Shown: in pieces, positions 1 through 5,110 of the stretch
Numbering within the stretch: the stretch's first letter is position 1
Layout: every line of letters begins with the position of its first letter
Source of the DNA: Spirochaetaceae bacterium
GTDB lineage: Bacteria; Spirochaetota; Spirochaetia; Treponematales; Treponemataceae
Direction of reading: 5' to 3'
NCBI GenBank assembly: GCA_031271875.1
Contig: JAISVD010000004.1
Coordinates: forward strand, 1-5,110
DNA length: 5,110 nt
Notes under the pieces: generated by a model
What the model saw: only the letters and a program-made list of their open reading frames with translations
Told to the model about the DNA's origin: nothing
Databases searched by the model: none
Position numbers and translations under genes: made by a program

Positions 1-575
1 GTAAAACCTGCACTCCGTCCGGACACGGAAACCGAATCGGAGAGGATTTCCCGGATATTGTCAACCATGGAGCGGGGCCCTGATATCTCGACCATGGGGG
101 GATTCACGGTATATCCGGTTATCTCGAACCCCTTGGCAGGTTCCCCGCTGAAACTCGGGGCCACCGGCACAAAAGCGACCTTTTTCTCATCCAGGGTGAA
201 GGAGATATCCTGGGGATCCACCTCTACCTCAAGGGGAGCTGCCGCCAGGGCGGTTCCCGCAAGCTGAATCTGTACAGGTATCCGGTATGTTCCCGGATCG
301 GTGAAGTAGCTCATATCCACAAAAGCGGTGAAGTCGTTTTCATGGATAGTGCTTATCTGGTTCGGATCCCCTCTGATGCTGATCCGCACCACCCGCGGAT
401 AGGTTCCCGCGGGTATGAGGTTTCCCTCGGCATAAACACTTAAAGGTATGGAGTAATATCTGCGGCCCAGGGAACTCATCTGGTGAAAAAGAAAAAGCAT
501 GAGGGCGATGGCAAAACAGATAAGTTTGGCGGGCCAGTTATCTATAGCCCGGTCAATCAGCGATTTTAGGTTCAT
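1..575 (-). CDS. cdaR: CdaR-like YbbR-domain membrane protein, partial (3' end beyond window)
   Basis: This is the N-terminal 191 codons of a YbbR/CdaR family protein; the frame stays open to the window edge. CdaR proteins are anchored by one N-terminal helix, carry extracytoplasmic YbbR repeats, and bind and modulate the diadenylate cyclase CdaA (family knowledge). A short basic/polar N-terminus is followed by a hydrophobic segment at about residues 17-33 (KLICFAIALMLFLFHQM). Two beta-rich YbbR-type repeats then follow, about 41-120 and 127-191. Each has a G-P/D turn and a spaced Ile before an acidic beta segment: GDPNQISTI near residue 69 and GPRSMVDNI near residue 166. The ATG at 575-573 is chosen because AGGAG (587-583) stands 7 nt upstream. 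The gene starts inside cdaA, overlapping it by 23 nt in another frame, so the two are probably translationally coupled and co-produced as partners. The number of YbbR repeats cannot be judged because the C-terminus is missing. Confidence 0.88.
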   Translation of the reverse strand, partial: MNLKSLIDRAIDNWPAKLICFAIALMLFLFHQMSSLGRRYYSIPLSVYAEGNLIPAGTYPRVVRISIRGDPNQISTIHENDFTAFVDMSYFTDPGTYRIPVQIQLAGTALAAAPLEVEVDPQDISFTLDEKKVAFVPVAPSFSGEPAKGFEITGYTVNPPMVEISGPRSMVDNIREILSDSVSVSGRSAGF

Positions 576-1368
576 TATCGCTCTCCTTTGACCCGCCGGA
601 CTCCACCGAAAGCTCAAGCAGCTCCTCCAGCGTTTTCGTCAGCTGCTCCGGGGACAGATCATAATACAGTTTGGAATCATAGGCAAGGCTGATCGCGCCG
701 GTCTCCTCGGAAACGATAAGCACCACAGCATCGGTCTCTTCGGAAACTCCCAGCGCCGCCCGGTGGCGGGTGCCGAAGGTTTTCCGGATATCCTGCTGTT
801 CCGAAAGGGGCAGGAAGCAGCCCGCGGCTATAACCCGTCCCTCCTGTATAAGGACGGCCCCGTCGTGGAGCGGCGTATCGTGCCCGAATATCGTAATCAG
901 CAGACTGGAAGAGAGCTCCGCGTTGAGCCTGGTACCTGTGTCCGCGATATCCTTGAGCCTGGTGTGGCGGACAAAGACGGCGAGCATCCCCCGCCGCTGG
1001 TTTGACAGCATCTCCGCCGCGGTAAGGACCGCCTCCAGATGGGTATGCTTGGAGCGGCTGCCGATCCGGAACCAGTCACCCTGCCCCAGTTTGAGAAATA
1101 TCTTCCTCAGTTCGGGCTGAAAAACAATCGCCACGCCGATGAGCAGTCCCGGTGCTATAGCGTTCAGGAGCCACAATACGGTCCCCAGGTTGAAGAAAAG
1201 CGCCGCAGCGTAGAGCAGTGTCAGCGCTATGGCGCCCTTTACGAGCTGCATGGCCTGTGTTTTTACAATAAGTCCGTAAGCCTTATACAGTATAAACGTC
1301 AGTATTCCGATATCGAGGACCGGTCTGATATAACCGTATATGCGGAAAAGAGTATCCAATATACCCAC
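553..1368 (-). CDS. cdaA: Diadenylate cyclase CdaA (c-di-AMP synthase, DacA)
   Basis: CdaA is a membrane-bound diadenylate cyclase that condenses two ATP into the second messenger c-di-AMP, which controls potassium and osmolyte transport and cell-wall homeostasis in other bacteria (family knowledge). The 271-residue product has the standard layout. Three hydrophobic helices lie at about 15-34, 41-60 and 63-84, a short linker follows, then a cytoplasmic DAC domain at about 100-240. The catalytic motifs are intact: DGA at 169-171 within PLHDGAVLI, and RHRAA at 201-205 within GTRHRAALGVSE. A conserved-looking SEET stands at 219-222. The tail after 250 is acidic, polar and variable. The start is GTG (1368-1366), supported by AGGAG (1382-1378) with a 9-nt spacer; that ribosome site lies in the last codons of folP, and only 5 nt separate the two genes. 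The 3' end overlaps cdaR by 23 nt. The cdaA-cdaR pairing is the usual one; folP upstream is a housekeeping neighbour with no obvious functional link. All key residues are present, so it should be active. Confidence 0.96.
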   Translation of the reverse strand: MGILDTLFRIYGYIRPVLDIGILTFILYKAYGLIVKTQAMQLVKGAIALTLLYAAALFFNLGTVLWLLNAIAPGLLIGVAIVFQPELRKIFLKLGQGDWFRIGSRSKHTHLEAVLTAAEMLSNQRRGMLAVFVRHTRLKDIADTGTRLNAELSSSLLITIFGHDTPLHDGAVLIQEGRVIAAGCFLPLSEQQDIRKTFGTRHRAALGVSEETDAVVLIVSEETGAISLAYDSKLYYDLSPEQLTKTLEELLELSVESGGSKESDNEPKIAD

Positions 1369-1373
1369 TGTCT

Positions 1374-2285
1374 TTAGCTCCTGTTCTCCATCAGCGCCTG
1401 CAGCACCGCAAGCATGTCAACGGTCTCCCTGACATCATGGACCCGTACTATCGATGCCCCAAGCAATACCGAAACAAGCTCTGCCGAGAGGCTCCCGATC
1501 AGACGCTCCGCCGGAGGGCGGCCGGTTATGGCACCGATGCAGCCCTTCCGGGAGAGGGCCATAAGAACCGGAAAACCGATCCGGGCGAACCGGTCCGTTC
1601 CGGCGATAAGGGCGCAGTTCGCCGCAAGGTTCTTGCCAAACCCGATCCCCGGATCGATGATGATCCTGTCCCGGGGTATCCCGGCGGAGATCGCGAATTC
1701 ACACCGTTCAGTCAAATACTCCAGCACTTCCCCTACAACATCAGTATAATGCACATTGTTCTGCATTGTATCGGGGGTGCCTCGCTTGTGCATCAATATA
1801 ACAGGCAGTCCCTTTTCAGCCGCAAAGGGAGCCATTTCAGGATCATCCTCAAGGGCTGAAATATCATTTACGATATCCGCCCCTGACCGCCAGGCCGCCT
1901 CCATGACGCTCCTCTTCCGGGTATCTACCGAAATGGGAATGGAGCTGTGTCTGCGTATCTCCTCTATAACCGGAAGTACCCGTTCCATCTCCTCATCAGG
2001 GGAAACATATGAAGAACCGGGACGGGTCGATTCACCGCCGATATCGATAATATCAGCGCCCTCCGTCTCCATGCGGAGAGCCGCTTTCACAGCGTCCTGG
2101 GTCCCCGTAAATCTGCTCCCCTCCCAGAAGGAATCTTCGGTTATATTGAGTATCCCCATGACAAAAGCGGGACGCCCGGTGACGAGCTGCCGCTGTTTTA
2201 CCGGCGCTGTTCCGCTATCCTGCCCCCGGAGCCCCAGAGGAATAACCGGCGGAACAGAGCGCCCCTCAGCTGCTGAAGAACACAT
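1374..2285 (-). CDS. folP: Dihydropteroate synthase
   Basis: FolP condenses p-aminobenzoate with dihydropterin pyrophosphate to give dihydropteroate in folate synthesis; it is the cytoplasmic target of sulfonamides (family knowledge). Numbered from the start chosen here (303 aa), the TIM-barrel motifs appear in order: GILNITEDSF about 44-53, GADIIDIGGESTRPG about 76-90, VDTRK about 120-124, VNDISAL about 139-145, LMHKRGTPDTMQ about 164-175, IDPGIGFGKN about 210-219, ALSRKGCIG about 243-251 and RVHDV about 271-275. Small departures from the commonest sequence are E for P in NVTPDSF, K in LMHxRG, and G in SRKG. An ATG five codons upstream (2300-2298) overlaps the dxs stop as ATGA and would give 308 aa. 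The internal ATG at 2285 is preferred because AGGAG (2297-2293) sits 7 nt before it, while the upstream ATG has no clear ribosome site. The first 35-40 residues before the barrel are not conserved-looking. It is coupled to dxs upstream and separated from cdaA by 5 nt. Confidence 0.95.
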   Translation of the reverse strand: MCSSAAEGRSVPPVIPLGLRGQDSGTAPVKQRQLVTGRPAFVMGILNITEDSFWEGSRFTGTQDAVKAALRMETEGADIIDIGGESTRPGSSYVSPDEEMERVLPVIEEIRRHSSIPISVDTRKRSVMEAAWRSGADIVNDISALEDDPEMAPFAAEKGLPVILMHKRGTPDTMQNNVHYTDVVGEVLEYLTERCEFAISAGIPRDRIIIDPGIGFGKNLAANCALIAGTDRFARIGFPVLMALSRKGCIGAITGRPPAERLIGSLSAELVSVLLGASIVRVHDVRETVDMLAVLQALMENRS

Positions 2286-2292
2286 ATCCTGA

Positions 2293-2297
2293 CTCCT
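2293..2297 (-). promoter_or_regulatory. Shine-Dalgarno that decides the folP start
   Basis: The mRNA-sense AGGAG overlaps the last base of the dxs stop codon and lies 3' of the first possible folP ATG (2300-2298). It stands 7 nt before the second in-frame ATG (2285-2283). Ribosomes finishing dxs would sit on this site, which supports re-initiation at the second ATG. Basis: seen in sequence; use of the site is inferred. Confidence 0.7.
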
Positions 2298-4246
2298 CAT
2301 ATCGCTGACTTGCTGTCCACCAGATGATTTCTGTCTGAGACATCGTGCAGCGCGTTGCTTATCGCCTCACACTGCGCCTCGCGCACCCCCCGGACCCGTT
2401 CCGCGAGGGAGCGGCTGTCAAGACCGGCTTCCATGAGAATCTCGTGCCGCTTACCATGAATAAGGAATCTGTCGGGAAAACCGCATACCCCTGTATGTAT
2501 CTCCGGGAGATGTTTCAGCAGCAGGGACTCCAGAAACTGACCGATCCCGCCGGTGACAATCCCGTCTTCAATAAAAAGTACGGAGGAATACCGGGAGGCG
2601 ACGGAGATGAAATATCCCTCATCCACGGGCTTGATGAACCGCAGGTTATATATATCCGCTGAAATTCCGACCCCTTCAAGGATATCCGCCGCGCCTTTGA
2701 CCTCGGGGAATATACCGCCGGTACATACAATGAGAACCTCGGCTTGTCCCGCACCAATGATGACCCCCCGTCCGGGAATAAGGGTCCCCCGGAAAGCGCA
2801 CTGCTCCGGGGGACAGGGATTCTTGGGATAGCGGATCATCACAGGCAGGGGCTGGGACACAGCCCACGAGAGGCAGATATCCAGTTCTGCCGCGGAGGCC
2901 GGGGCCAGCATTGAGATTCCCGGCACCGGACGGAACAGTGCGATATCGTAAATCCCCTGATGGGTCTCGCCGTCATCGGGCACCGCACCGCTCCGGTCCA
3001 GCATGAAAACAACGCCGGCGTTCTGGAGCGCTATATCGTGGATCACCTGGTCCACAGCGCGCTGCATAAAGGTCGAATAGATCGCCACCACCGGTTTCAT
3101 CCCCGCGATGGCGAGTCCACCCGCAAAAGTGACCGCGTGTTGTTCCGCGATATCAACATCAAAAAACCGCTCAGGATAGCGCCGCTGAAACACGGCAAGC
3201 CCTGTCCCTTTCGCCATGGCGGCGGTGATGGCGACGATCTTTTCATTTTTCTCCGCCAGGGCGGTTATGGAATGGGAGAACGCCTCGGTAAAGCTTAAAA
3301 CATCGAATTTCTCGACAATACCGTCGGTAATACAGAAGGGCCCGATCCCGTGAAACTTGGCGGGATCATTTTCGGCAGGACTGTAGCCCCGCCCCTTCTG
3401 TGTCACCACATGGACCACCACGGGCCGTTTTATCACCTTTACCCGTTCCAGAATTTTTTCGAGTTCTTCTATATTATGGCCATTAAAGGGTCCCACATAT
3501 TCAAAACCGAGATCGGCAAACAGGTTGTCCTTGAAAAAAAGTCCCTTGAGTCCTCTTTTAAATCGGAAGATACAGTCGGTCAGGGATTTTCCGACAACAG
3601 GGATGGCGCTGATGAGTCTGTCCACATTTGTCCTGAAAATCTGGTAGGAGGAGGTCATGGTAAGCCGGCTGAGATAGCGGGAGAGGGAACCGGTATTTTC
3701 ATTTATGGACATCCGGTTGTCATTCAGTATAACGATCAGGTCGTCTCCGAGCTGCCCCGCGTGGGAAAGCGCCTCAAAGGCCATGCCGCCGCTGAGGGCT
3801 CCATCGCCGATTACCGCCAGAACCTTCCCCTTGGCGCCGGAAAGCTTGCGCGCCTTCAACACCCCCAGGGCCGAGGAGATCGATGTCGATGAATGTCCGG
3901 TATCGAATATATCGTGTTCACTTTCGGAACGCTTCGGAAATCCCGCAATACCATTCCGCTGCCGCAGGGTGGAAAAACGGGAATATCTGCCCGTAAGGAG
4001 CTTGTGGGTATAACTCTGGTGTCCCACATCCCAGATAAACGCATCATCAGGGCTTTTAAACACCCGATGCATGGCGACGGTCAGTTCCACAACGCCCAGA
4101 TTACTCGCCAGATGCCCGCCATTTGCCCCAACCACCTCGATGATAGTTTGCCTGATCTCATGGGCCAAACTACGCAACTCCCTGTAGTTCAGCCTTTGCA
4201 GATCGGCAGGGGAGTTAATACCGGGTAATATCTGACTTGTTCCCAT
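2297..4246 (-). CDS. dxs: 1-deoxy-D-xylulose-5-phosphate synthase
   Basis: DXS is a cytoplasmic ThDP enzyme joining pyruvate and glyceraldehyde 3-phosphate to form DXP. This is the first step of the MEP isoprenoid pathway and a source for ThDP and PLP (family knowledge). The 649-residue product is full length, against about 620-640 typical, with roughly 20 extra polar C-terminal residues. Visible features are NGGHLASNLG with His45, DVGHQSYTHKLLTGR with His76, the ThDP/Mg motif GDG 147-149 through LNDN 174-177, KGRGYSPAENDPAKFHG near 284-300, and the catalytic glutamate in DIAEQHAVTF (Glu368). LDRSGAVPDDGETHQG spans 416-431, where most DXS proteins have a GADG-type turn; the second Asp and the Arg are kept. 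The transketolase C-domain has NLRFIKPVDE and EDGIVTGGIGQ (560-570). The ATG at 4246 is fixed on the 5' side by an in-frame TAA two codons upstream. No Shine-Dalgarno precedes it. It is the first gene of the dxs-folP-cdaA-cdaR operon. Confidence 0.97.
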   Translation of the reverse strand: MGTSQILPGINSPADLQRLNYRELRSLAHEIRQTIIEVVGANGGHLASNLGVVELTVAMHRVFKSPDDAFIWDVGHQSYTHKLLTGRYSRFSTLRQRNGIAGFPKRSESEHDIFDTGHSSTSISSALGVLKARKLSGAKGKVLAVIGDGALSGGMAFEALSHAGQLGDDLIVILNDNRMSINENTGSLSRYLSRLTMTSSYQIFRTNVDRLISAIPVVGKSLTDCIFRFKRGLKGLFFKDNLFADLGFEYVGPFNGHNIEELEKILERVKVIKRPVVVHVVTQKGRGYSPAENDPAKFHGIGPFCITDGIVEKFDVLSFTEAFSHSITALAEKNEKIVAITAAMAKGTGLAVFQRRYPERFFDVDIAEQHAVTFAGGLAIAGMKPVVAIYSTFMQRAVDQVIHDIALQNAGVVFMLDRSGAVPDDGETHQGIYDIALFRPVPGISMLAPASAAELDICLSWAVSQPLPVMIRYPKNPCPPEQCAFRGTLIPGRGVIIGAGQAEVLIVCTGGIFPEVKGAADILEGVGISADIYNLRFIKPVDEGYFISVASRYSSVLFIEDGIVTGGIGQFLESLLLKHLPEIHTGVCGFPDRFLIHGKRHEILMEAGLDSRSLAERVRGVREAQCEAISNALHDVSDRNHLVDSKSAI

Positions 4247-4253
4247 AATTTAC

Positions 4254-4264
4254 AGTGTACCATA
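4254..4264 (-). promoter_or_regulatory. Possible extended -10 promoter of the dxs operon
   Basis: In minus-strand sense the site reads TATGG-TACACT. The hexamer TACACT matches TATAAT at four of six positions and is preceded by the TRTGN extension that lets sigma70-type polymerase work without a good -35. No convincing -35 hexamer is seen 17 nt upstream. Its last base is 7 nt from the dxs ATG, so transcription would begin at or within a base or two of the A of ATG. Sequence match is seen; function is inferred. Confidence 0.4.
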
Positions 4265-4282
4265 CCAAAAACAATCAAACCA

Positions 4283-4364
4283 GCCCCTCAAAGGGCATTA
4301 CATAACTCTATCTGCGGCGGGGATTCCGTTGGTACGAGAAAACGGTCCCCTCCGAACAGGGGGA
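4283..4364 (-). other. dxs upstream spacer with three small hairpins
   Basis: Between the bS22 terminator and dxs no open frame is supported. In minus-strand sense three short inverted repeats follow one another: TCCCC(C)T-GTTCGG-AGGGGA (4364-4346, one bulged C), CCGTT-N10-AACGG (4345-4326) and GCCC-TTTGAG-GGGC (4296-4283). The first and third have only weak, interrupted T-rich stretches after them, so they might be a leaky back-up terminator or attenuator, or chance. I recognise no riboswitch core. Confidence 0.3.
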
Positions 4365-4365
4365 T

Positions 4366-4413
4366 AAAAAAAAGACCGCAGTTCATATCGAATTATATTC
4401 AAGAAAACTGCGG
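4366..4413 (-). terminator. Rho-independent terminator of the bS22 gene
   Basis: In minus-strand sense an 8-bp perfect stem, CCGCAGTT (4413-4406) with AACTGCGG (4383-4376), is followed by TC and a run of eight T (4373-4366). The 22-nt loop can form an inner GAAT-ATA-ATTC hairpin, which would stack on the outer stem. It lies 46 nt after the bS22 stop codon. The plus strand has no T run after the stem, so it works in one direction only and isolates bS22 transcription from dxs. Confidence 0.88.
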
Positions 4414-4422
4414 CCTTCGGCC
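4412..4422 (-). repeat. Short perfect inverted repeat GGCC-GAA-GGCC
   Basis: An 11-bp GGCC hairpin with a three-base loop sits directly before the terminator in the bS22 3' untranslated region. Its 3' arm shares two C residues (4413-4412) with the base of the terminator stem, so both cannot be fully paired at once. It may be a 3'-end stabiliser or simply chance. Confidence 0.4.
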
Positions 4423-4459
4423 CTCTCTGGCTTGTCAAAACGGAAAGTGAAAAGATTGA

Positions 4460-4552
4460 TTACTTCCGTTTCTTGTGCCGATTCTTTCTAAGCTTTTTTT
4501 TCCGCTTATGTGTAGCAATCTTCTGTCGCTTTCTTTTTCTACCACAAGGCAC
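4460..4552 (-). CDS. Small ribosomal subunit protein bS22 (AURKAIP1/COX24, mS38-like)
   Basis: This 30-residue, 31-codon gene is easily missed by gene callers. The product starts VPCGRKRKRQKIATHKRK and ends LRKNRHKKRK. It has 18 Lys/Arg, two His and no acidic residue. The pattern of a basic stretch, then THKRKKKLRK, then a basic tail matches the short bacterial members of the AURKAIP1/COX24 family. That family is bS22 of the mycobacterial and some other small ribosomal subunits, homologous to mitochondrial mS38, and it contacts 16S rRNA near the decoding region (family knowledge). Spirochaetes are known to carry such proteins. The GTG start is supported by AAGGAG (4565-4560) with a 7-nt spacer; no ATG exists in frame nearby. 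It has its own promoter (4583-4611) and terminator (4366-4413), as expected for an abundantly made protein. A run of eight A (4501-4494) encodes the central lysines and could be prone to slippage. The role is inferred from sequence alone, but the motif match and full set of expression signals make the gene very likely real. Confidence 0.9.
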   Translation of the reverse strand: MPCGRKRKRQKIATHKRKKKLRKNRHKKRK

Positions 4553-4559
4553 AACGGCA

Positions 4560-4565
4560 CTCCTT
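4560..4565 (-). promoter_or_regulatory. Strong Shine-Dalgarno of the bS22 gene
   Basis: AAGGAG in mRNA sense lies 7 nt before the GTG codon at 4552. It fixes the start of a gene that has no ATG and predicts efficient translation. Confidence 0.85.
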
Positions 4566-4582
4566 ATTGAAAAACTGCTATT

Positions 4583-4611
4583 ATTATGAACGAAAAGGAG
4601 TTATAGGTCAA
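4583..4611 (-). promoter_or_regulatory. Sigma70-type promoter of the bS22 gene
   Basis: In minus-strand sense, TTGACC (4611-4606) matches the -35 consensus at five of six positions. CATAAT (4588-4583) matches the -10 at five of six, and the spacer is exactly 17 nt. Transcription should begin near 4576, giving a leader of about 24 nt that carries the Shine-Dalgarno. The promoter overlaps the 5' edge of the oppositely oriented transposase remnant; the reverse complement of the -10 contains that remnant's possible ATG at 4586. Sequence match is seen; activity is inferred. Confidence 0.75.
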
Positions 4612-5110
4612 GTACCCGTGTTGCCTCAAGAAAAAAGTTACCCAAAAGAGTAAATGCCTCAAATAGAAAATGTTACCCAGATGAATTTACGCTGCTGACG
4701 AGCTATCACAGGAAATATGCAGCAAAAATCCTCGGATCAACACCGGTAAAACAGGTAACGATTTACCAAAAAGGCAGCGCTATAATCATCAAACCGGAGA
4801 AGAAGAAACGACCGTCAAACCGAAAAGGAAAGCGTATCTACAATGATGAGGTCATCGATATGCTCCGCCTGCTGTAGACTTTTTTCCGGTTCAAATGCGG
4901 GAAAATCTTCGCTCCGTTTCTCAGGCAGCAGATGATTTTCATTGCTCAGTGGCCAGCCTTCGGTATTACCGAGGAAATTGCGGAAAAACTCACCCAGATA
5001 AGTTCCGCAGCCATCGATAGATATCTGAGAAAAGACAAGCAAGACATGAAATTGAACGGGAAAAGTCTCACAAAACCCATCAATGGTCTGAAAAGCCGCA
5101 TTCCCATCCG
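4586..5110 (+). pseudogene. Decayed DDE/integrase-core transposase (IS481/ISNCY-like), 5' part
   Basis: Reading codons from 4680 gives DEFTLLTSYHRKYAAKIL, then a Lys/Arg-rich linker, KRIYNDEVIDMLRLL, an amber codon (4875-4877), TFFRFKCGKIFAPFL, ITEEIAEKLTQISSAAIDRYL, and SLTKP...LKSRIPIR at the window end. This matches the N-terminal half of a widespread transposase family with an rve-type catalytic core. Its usual signatures are LDEF..LTGYHRKYA, a Trp followed by CGK, ISPATIDRLL and LLKHQIPIRTF (recognised from memory; exact IS family uncertain). The amber codon replaces the usual Trp. The 285-base stretch open before it has no ATG, GTG or TTG until codon 4860. Upstream similarity (QKSKCLK-stop-KML, 4643-4675) lies in another frame, so about four extra bases (CCCA, 4676-4679) break the frame before DEF. 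That frame also has TAG at 4604 and 4664, and its only ATG is 4586 with no ribosome site. The gene is therefore dead as read. The DDE catalytic residues would lie beyond the window. Confidence 0.8.
4622..4679 (+). repeat. Imperfect tandem repeat TGCCTCAA...GTTACCCA
   Basis: Two copies of a composite unit occur. One is TGCCTCAA at 4622-4629 with GTTACCCA at 4637-4644. The other is TGCCTCAA at 4655-4662 with GTTACCCA at 4672-4679. The units are 23 and 25 bases long, start 33 bases apart, and have A-rich spacers (7 and 9 nt) between the two 8-base blocks. They lie at the left edge of the transposase remnant. Such repeats could be transposase-binding sites of an element end, or a local duplication that helped break the reading frame; the four bases CCCA that shift the frame are the end of the second copy. 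Confidence 0.6.

Noticed and set aside
58..267. A 69-codon plus-strand open frame at the left edge
   Set aside because: It is antisense to the YbbR-type cdaR frame, which has a good start, ribosome site, membrane helix and repeats.
1756..2292. A 178-codon plus-strand open frame across folP, and other long plus-strand frames within dxs and cdaA
   Set aside because: All are shadows of strongly conserved enzymes on the other strand and show no domain of their own.
4247..4365. A riboswitch (for example TPP-type) controlling dxs
   Set aside because: I could not find the conserved core of a TPP or other known riboswitch, and the likely promoter lies at the ATG, leaving no leader.
4754..4770. Short palindrome GGTAA-CGAT-TTACC as an operator or recombination site
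   Set aside because: It lies inside the codons of the transposase remnant, is short, and has no supporting context.
82..5035. Twelve GATATC sites (for example 82, 204, 787, 946, 1309, 1872, 2040, 2681, 2876, 2942, 3149, 5030), far more than expected by chance for a 6-mer
   Set aside because: Ten of the twelve are the in-frame Asp-Ile codon pair GAT-ATC in the minus-strand genes, so protein sequence and codon choice explain most of the excess. A genome-wide count would be needed to claim a signal such as lack of restriction-site avoidance.
4815..5042. A 75-codon open frame on the minus strand opposite the transposase remnant
   Set aside because: It runs antisense to codons with clear transposase similarity, has no recognisable domain, and the plus-strand reading explains the sequence.

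Overview
The window looks like a spirochaete chromosome, probably Spirochaetales (Treponema, Spirochaeta or a relative), with roughly balanced to slightly G+C-rich composition. This rests on three inferences: the very small, extremely basic bS22/mS38-type ribosomal protein whose sequence has the form I associate with treponemes; the spirochaete-like variants in DXS and DHPS; and the gene order dxs-folP-cdaA-cdaR. No 16S rRNA or other direct taxonomic marker is present.

Everything well preserved is on the minus strand, so the window is read from right to left. From about 4611 down to 4366 lies a complete one-gene transcription unit. It has a near-consensus sigma70 promoter, a strong Shine-Dalgarno, a 30-codon GTG-start gene for the ribosomal protein bS22, and a Rho-independent terminator. 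After a short spacer with small hairpins, a second unit starts near 4250: dxs (isoprenoid precursor and ThDP/PLP precursor synthesis), folP (dihydropteroate synthase, folate), cdaA (membrane diadenylate cyclase, c-di-AMP) and cdaR (YbbR-type partner of CdaA, cut by the window start). These four genes overlap or nearly touch: ATGA between dxs and the upstream folP ATG, 5 nt between folP and cdaA, and a 23-nt overlap between cdaA and cdaR. They are almost certainly one operon with translational coupling. dxs has no Shine-Dalgarno and has an extended -10 element 7 nt before its ATG, so it may be leaderless.

The right end (about 4586-5110, plus strand) holds the decayed 5' part of a DDE/integrase-core transposase gene with nonsense codons, a frameshift and no usable start codon. 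The bS22 promoter overlaps the 5' edge of this remnant, so a mobile-element boundary has come to lie against, or to supply, the promoter of a ribosomal protein gene.

Most of the window is housekeeping DNA. I see no defence, CRISPR, secretion or biosynthetic system and no clear evidence of an undescribed system. The points most worth a second look are the tiny bS22 gene and its promoter/transposon junction, the repeat structure and all-amber decay of the transposase, and the possible leaderless start of dxs.
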